Under the pieces are notes generated by a model that saw nothing but the letters and a program-made list of their open reading frames with translations, was not told where the DNA came from and did not search any database. 64,000 nucleotides of DNA from Gibbula magus. Taxonomy: Eukaryota > Mollusca > Gastropoda > Trochida > Trochidae. Below are positions 58,101 to 64,000 of the stretch, piece by piece; positions within the stretch are counted from its first letter, which is position 1; each line of letters opens with the position of its first letter. Position numbers and translations under genes: made by a program. The stretch lies in the NCBI GenBank assembly GCA_936450465.1, contig OW388304.1:37911593-37975592 (forward strand). The letters are read 5' to 3'.

Positions 58101-58785
58101 AAGAAAACTAACTAAACTAACAAGAAACATGGTAGGAAACTCTACAAACGCTTGCTTTCTGCATTTTATGTTACATTGATGATAATAATTACTATCGTGT
58201 CCACGTAACACAGAGATCATTCCTTAGATATTCCTTTGAGTAATGAGATATTATATCAGACACTGGTCTCAGTGGAAATATAAGTTGTCTTCACTGCTGT
58301 TTGATAGACAATTTAGTTTACTGATAGATCCAACTATTGTATTGCTCTTTATATAACAAAACTACTTCTTGGTTGCAATTTGGTATTCATGAGAAAATGA
58401 AGTGTATTTTAAAAACTACTTTGCAAAGAGGTTGTACTTTAATTTATAATGTGCTTTGGCATACAGCCTTCAGCCCTTTTCAACAACACTTTTATCGAAA
58501 TTTTACATTAAAGCTTTTCGTCAACCCCGAGCTATCTGAGCGTTGCCTAATCAAGTTCCTTACCACCACTTATATTTGTGTCACTGGCAGCACAACACTG
58601 TTAACAAAACCTGGGGAGATTGCATAAAGACAAGTAAGAAGTAAAAGAAGTTCATAATACAAGTTAAGCTTGGCTTTAAGAACACAATGAAGTTAAATAG
58701 TCTTACTAATACCATCACAGTAGCAAACATTCACCAACTCATGTCTGTATCCTCGTTGTACAAGGTATCCATTCATTTTAATTTT
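55190..58785. repeat. Segmental duplication, copy 2
   Basis: The shorter copy of 40785-51727, without the three retroelement insertions. Divergence is substantial (many substitutions and small indels), so the duplication is old. No gene was recognised; the short ORFs here are not conserved between the copies. Confidence 0.8.
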
Positions 58786-60617
58786 AATTGACCATCTTTA
58801 AATTGGTAGGTATCCTGGTATGTCGTTTTGGCGTAAAGTAGATATTACTTCTGTAAATGAAACAGAAACTGAAACTGTACGATGGGCTACTTGCTATCTC
58901 GATATCAATCATAATATATTTGGTGATCATATATGTATTACTTTATCTATGTAAATCCACAATTTAAAGATGTTTTTATCAGCTCCAGGGCAACATTCTC
59001 AAACTCTGTGAATGACATGGTAATGATTACAGTTGCCACATAATTCTTCATTGTGAACTCTACAACAGAAAACATTTCATCTCAAAACTTAAAATCGTTT
59101 TGATGTTTTTATGTGCAAATCTGAAGACGAAATGCTATCTCTTTTTTCTGGAGGTGAAATATCAGTAACCAACCACATGGGTGAAATGTCATGGAGATGT
59201 ATGATAGTTCTCTTCTGTCAATATATGTATTCTATGCGCCCCTCACTGAAATGTACATTTTAGACAGTATCATATTTTATGTTTCAACCTGTATTGTTGT
59301 TGTAAAAACATGTTATGTATTAATGTGTAATGATCTTCGGATCGCATTAAATAGATTAATGCATTCATGTTGATTATGTGGCAATTTAACCAGTAGAAGA
59401 AGACTATTAGAGATTAGTAATTACTGTAAACCACCGAATGTTAAACTGTTCCCCCAAAGGTTCATTCTGCTATTTCAACCAGTAGTATCGAAGCCAATGA
59501 TATACCGAAACAGAAAAAATGATTTGATGATATGACTATATACATAGTCTTTGATCTTCTTCATTCCAATAACACTGATGATGATGATGATGACGATGGT
59601 GATTTTCCCTCTAGCCTTCAATCACGCAAAGCATTCCTTCAGTGATACATCATACAGTGTCCGATCAATATAACCTTTGCTATACAGAATTGAGATGAAA
59701 GTAGCGATAGATTGAGTTAGTCGGTCTGTTGATGACAATTTGTTTGGGAGTCAAGACCTGACTAGGGACTAGTAGCTTGTTCTTCTAGGTAAAATGTAAA
59801 TAGTCTTGTAAAAAGCTCTGTCTCAGAAACAATGACAATAATATATACCAAAAGTACTGCAATCACTTTCGATGAAAACAATTTAATATAGAACCTCATG
59901 TTTTTACTAAATGGATGATAGGTCAAAATTATCAAAATTTAGTATAGGAAACAAGTGGTTAGTCACTGTCAATGATGTTATAAAGTCCAACAAATTAAAC
60001 ACGTTCTCCTTAAAAGGCACATCCAGAGGTGTATGATTTTCATGCTTGTTATATCATGAAACCTGTTATGTTCATACTGCCATCTTGTCAAGTGAAGCAT
60101 CGTGCACAAATCTTACTGTTACATTTTCAAAGCCTTGAGCAGATTCTTTACAAAGAAAATGGCTGATATCACCTACACATTCAAGTAGCATTCCGATGAT
60201 AAATAATACTCTAAGGCCTTAACTAAAAAATCATAATTTAAAAACATTATCTAAATGGCAAGTATTTCTAATTGTCTTTCTAACTTGAACATTTTATAGT
60301 TCTGAGATTGTTATGATTATCACCATATACAGTTAATATATTACATATTGTGATTGTGTAATTTTCGTAATGCACACATATATGAGAGGCAAATGTTGCA
60401 TGACTTAGATCAATCATTGCTATAACATTTGTGACAATTTGGCTTATATTTGGTCCCGACCCTCAATAAGGAACTTTAAGTTGTGTGTCGTAAGTTTGAC
60501 CACATGACAAGCCCTAAGGCCAAACAGCAATTTTCCGCTCATACGGAATTTGTCGGAAAAGATAAAATAGATAAAGAGGTGGTAGATTAAATAATAAATA
60601 GGGGATATTTGTCTTTG
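58786..60617. other. No recognised gene
   Basis: AT-rich. A short GAT-repeat lies at 59576-59603. No exon with convincing splice sites and motif was seen. Confidence 0.5.
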
Positions 60618-60765
60618 GTAGTTCCAGCCGATGCTTGCGGGTATCACCACAATGGATAGCCGCATGGCGTTGCGGGCTTTCTCCTTGACATATTACTAGC
60701 AGCGGCAGTATAAATAAAATACTCCTGACGGCGTTAAACCTTAACTAACCTTACCGCACCTTTAA
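60618..60765 (+). mobile_element. Diverged SINE 3' fragment
   Basis: AGTTCCAGCCGATGCTTGCG and ATGGCGTTGCGGGCTTTCTC, then a decayed hairpin and ACCTT tail. Confidence 0.75.
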
Positions 60766-60879
60766 CATTTTTGAGACTCATTTGATAACAATGTTTTATA
60801 TCTGGCGATATCGCTGAAATAATTTCAAAATATTAATTTAACAATAATCCAAAATATACAAGTTCTAGTGCCAATATGA

Positions 60880-60975
60880 CACACTCACTCCTCACTACTC
60901 AGTATTCACTACTCACTGCTCAGTATTCACTACTTATACTCACTACTTACAACTCACAACTCACTATTCACTATT
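60880..60975. repeat. Degenerate ACTCACT/CACTATT repeat
   Basis: Irregular repetition of 8-12-base ACTCACTA-like words; probably an expanded retroelement tail. Confidence 0.7.
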
Positions 60976-61328
60976 TCACATTTTTTCCCCGTTCTTCTAA
61001 ACACTTGTTTATCAATGATATCTGCTCGTGTTATACAAACGACCCAAGTGTTCCAGTATGTTGCATGTAATATAAATGGCTGCAGTATACAATGTAGTTC
61101 AGTGATTGTGCCTTATCTTATTTTGAATTAATGAGGAACAAAAATAAACCGCTCAATGGAAGTAAGAAAAAATAAATTATGTTTGGTTCTATGAAATTGA
61201 TTTGGAAATGTTTTTGTAGATGTTGTATACAAAAGAAATCAATTTCTGTCGTAATTTTATGTTGTAACCTTCCATATAAACTTTTGCAAGGTTCCATTTA
61301 TAAATAAGGATGAGCATACAATTCAATG

Positions 61329-61389
61329 TCGCCGCTAATGGCTGCAATACTGCCGAAGCGGCGTTAAACAATAACTCACTCACTCACTC
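61329..61389 (+). mobile_element. Ultra-short retroinsertion, 61 bp
   Basis: Starts TCGCCGCTAATGGC, same unit as 31340-31398. Perfect 11-bp target duplication ACAATTCAATG at 61318-61328 and 61390-61400. Confidence 0.9.
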
Positions 61390-61400
61390 ACAATTCAATG

Positions 61401-64000
61401 GAAGTAAATGCAAAGACGATTTGAAACATTCTACCTACTTCGAAAATATGGTAGTACAACGGATGCTTTTGAGAAGGTTTACCTTATACTAATATTCTGA
61501 AAATGTATGAGTCGAATTATTTTACCTAATACTTGTATTGTATGGCAATGGATTATTTGGAACAATTTTACCTAATGCTAATATCCAGCATTGTGATGCT
61601 TAGCTTTTAATAATATTTATAGATATAAATAGCAGATTCTAGTGTGTTTATACGTATTATATACGTTGATTCTACACGTATTTAAAAAACAAAACAAAAC
61701 ATGTACTGTATGGTTCATTGGTAACTGAAATAGTTTGGTCGTTTAGAAGTCCTGAAAATCTGAAATAAAGCAGAAATACATATAATTTAAACCTATAATT
61801 AATCACGACTAACGTCCTCGTGCTTTAACTATAATAGTTCAGGGCAAAACTATACTTTATTACAAAACACATTGGGTACAGCGCACATTATTTCTTAAAT
61901 AATAACTGGAGAGTTAAATGGGTTGACTGAACAAGGAACCAAGAAATGTGGGAACATATTAATGTAAATGTAATTGTATAGAAGATGAATATCACTATAA
62001 TTTGATGTGGAATTGCCGCATTATGCTTAGGATTGACATTATTTTGTCAATTTCAAACTGGGCAGAAGCTTCAGTGCCTTAATGTAACATCTTCAAAGAA
62101 CTTGGGATAGTCATCTTCAGATACAACTTTTCTGCCTTTCGGAGTCCTGCATTAAAGTTTAGAGGACAAAGAATATGTTTAATATTTTGTGTATGCTATA
62201 GGAAAAGAATATTCTGGAAATCCTTTCTGCTGTTATCTTTCAGTAAAAGCTATTGGGAAGCGACATGTACATGTATGTGATTTGAACACCCAATTTCCTT
62301 GGAATGAAAGACCGAAATCTGATTATTCCAAGAAATACAAACATCGACCGGATGACACACACAGTGATGACGCACTTCAAACATAAATCAATTGGACTCG
62401 ACACATCTGAAGTAAGAGAGAACCCAATTTAACATTGATGAAGAAAACCAATAGAAGAAGCGAGCTGGTTATAGCAGACTTTTGCATTGTTGTCAAAACG
62501 AAGTTAAATATTTGGGACATAATCAATTGAATGTATTATCAATGTGTATCTTATTCTTAAGAATATATTTCTAACACTTGTAATTTATTGGTTACACCAC
62601 TGGGCTAGAAAAAGGAATTGCAATACATTTTAATATAATGAAATTTATTCAGAAGCGAAAGGTTTTTAAGTTATGATATTCCAATGAGTGAAGAAAACGA
62701 TACCAAGAGTCAAATACTTTAATAAAACTATGTTTGGTAAATAAGTGGACCATAATTTCATTTATCGGCATGTAATGCTTTGAATGTTGTTTGTTCAAAC
62801 ACACAAGGTATTTAAATTGCTTTTTTAAATAGATTTGGACAGAATGAGTTGATATTCAAATTTGGTAATAAAGTTGAAACATGTTGTTGACCATATACCC
62901 ATTATTTGGACTTTAATTCGTTGACGCATCGTAGGAAGTCATATAAGAAGCTATACAAATCGTATTTCATACTTCTATTTACAATATAAAGTAGATTCCA
63001 AAACAACGATTTGCAAAGCGTAGTTTAAAATGTAAATAAATGATTTCGCATTATCTTCTTCTTGAGATATACAAACATAATGGTAGACCCTGTCTCAATT
63101 TAGTCACAAATTCTTGGCGGAAGAGCCATTAGGCTATCTGTCAAACAAATAGTCATGGTTTCAACTTTTTGAATCTGCGTTATGCGTTAAGTCGACAGAT
63201 GCATTTAACAGTTTTTTGAACATTAATTATTTCATGATTGACTTATTTCATCAAGTGATATATGTATTGTACATACAACAGGATCTGTCTCGATATAACT
63301 GTATTCTACGACAATAAGCAAACTCATCAACAACCGAACTCACGTATGTGAGTGGTCACATTTGATTTAGAGGGTTTCATGAACGTAGAGGGATGAGAGT
63401 TTTTGCCAAAACCCTGTGTCAAGGCGATGGTACACATGCTTCAATTATAGATATAACCAATGCCTTATGAAGAATAGGGACGTGGAATCGGGCGTATTTT
63501 GCAAACTTCAATACCTTACTCTCTGCTCAGACCATTTTAAATTGGTTTGTTCATTACCTTAAGTATGTTCAGACATAAATATGAAAAGTATCTACCCTGA
63601 TGACCATAATTGAGTAAATGTCTTTACAAAGCATAGTTTATAAAAATAAAAAAAAGTGAAATCGATTAATTATGAAGGATCTTTTTTATTTTTCTCTTAG
63701 GTAAAAATTAGTATTTTTATTGTGACTGGATTTTAAGTATGGAAAAGATTCAATCAAGTATGTGCTCAGTAAGAAATTACATCGTTACAAGGTTTATAAC
63801 TATCTTGATGTAGGAACCCGATAAAATTGATTCCTTAAATGTCACTTCCTATCCATAATGAAGTGGATATCTCACAGTTGTCATAAATATGACCCCTAGG
63901 TAATTGATGCTGTTCGTGTTGCACTCAAACAGGTCAAGCATGTACCGAAAGTGTTTATTTTACGTGCATGAAGTTTTATTTCTTATGGATAATAGTCCTT
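61401..64000. other. No recognised gene or repeat
   Basis: AT-rich, no paralogous match within the window, only short motif-free ORFs. It may be intron or intergenic sequence. Confidence 0.5.

Overview
This is a non-coding-rich eukaryotic window, not a bacterial or viral one. It is AT-rich with long introns and no operons. The repeats point to a marine mollusc, probably a gastropod of the Haliotis (abalone) kind. These are tRNA-derived SINEs ending in GCGGCGTTAAAC plus ACTCAC tails, elements ending in GGGGGATA or TAGCTCATCAGG with GGAC/GTCC runs, TTAA-flanked MITEs and Merlin-type transposase remnants. The taxon is inferred from repeat style only.

Only one intact host gene can be supported. 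It is a three-exon, + strand gene for a 143-residue secreted, probably GPI-anchored Ly6/uPAR three-finger protein (exons 27536-27587, 36491-36634 and 37613-37848; poly(A) signal 38384). Its 8.9 kb first intron is crowded with SINEs, a MITE, ultra-short retroinsertions and a minisatellite. A broken copy of its third exon lies at 52661-52747.

Layout. 1-3190: tandem-repeat elements. 3464-4340: broken zinc-finger, DUF6589-like coding remnant. 4566-4920: TTAA MITE. 5875-10304: SINEs and a broken Merlin transposase (7534-8420). 11436-16712 (-): degraded L1/Tx1-type LINE with ORF1, endonuclease, reverse transcriptase and zinc-knuckle remnants. 18622-24155: two inverted copies of a 145-bp tandem-array element around a promoter-like stretch. 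26233-38405: the Ly6 locus. 39571-40060: TTAA MITE with perfect 18-bp ends. 40785-51727 and 55190-58785: two copies of an old segmental duplication; only the first copy carries a SINE, a LINE 3' end and a 5.94-kb Ngaro retroelement. 58785-64000: almost featureless.

The most notable structures are two. The first is a nearly complete Ngaro tyrosine-recombinase retrotransposon (45066-51006, -) with A1-ORFs-B1-A2-B2 split direct repeats, Gag, RT/RNase H, recombinase and an SGNH hydrolase. The second is a set of ultra-short (49-61 bp) insertions with target-site duplications. They consist of little more than a hairpin and an ACTC tail, and that hairpin/tail is shared with the long tRNA-SINE, as expected for units mobilised by one LINE.
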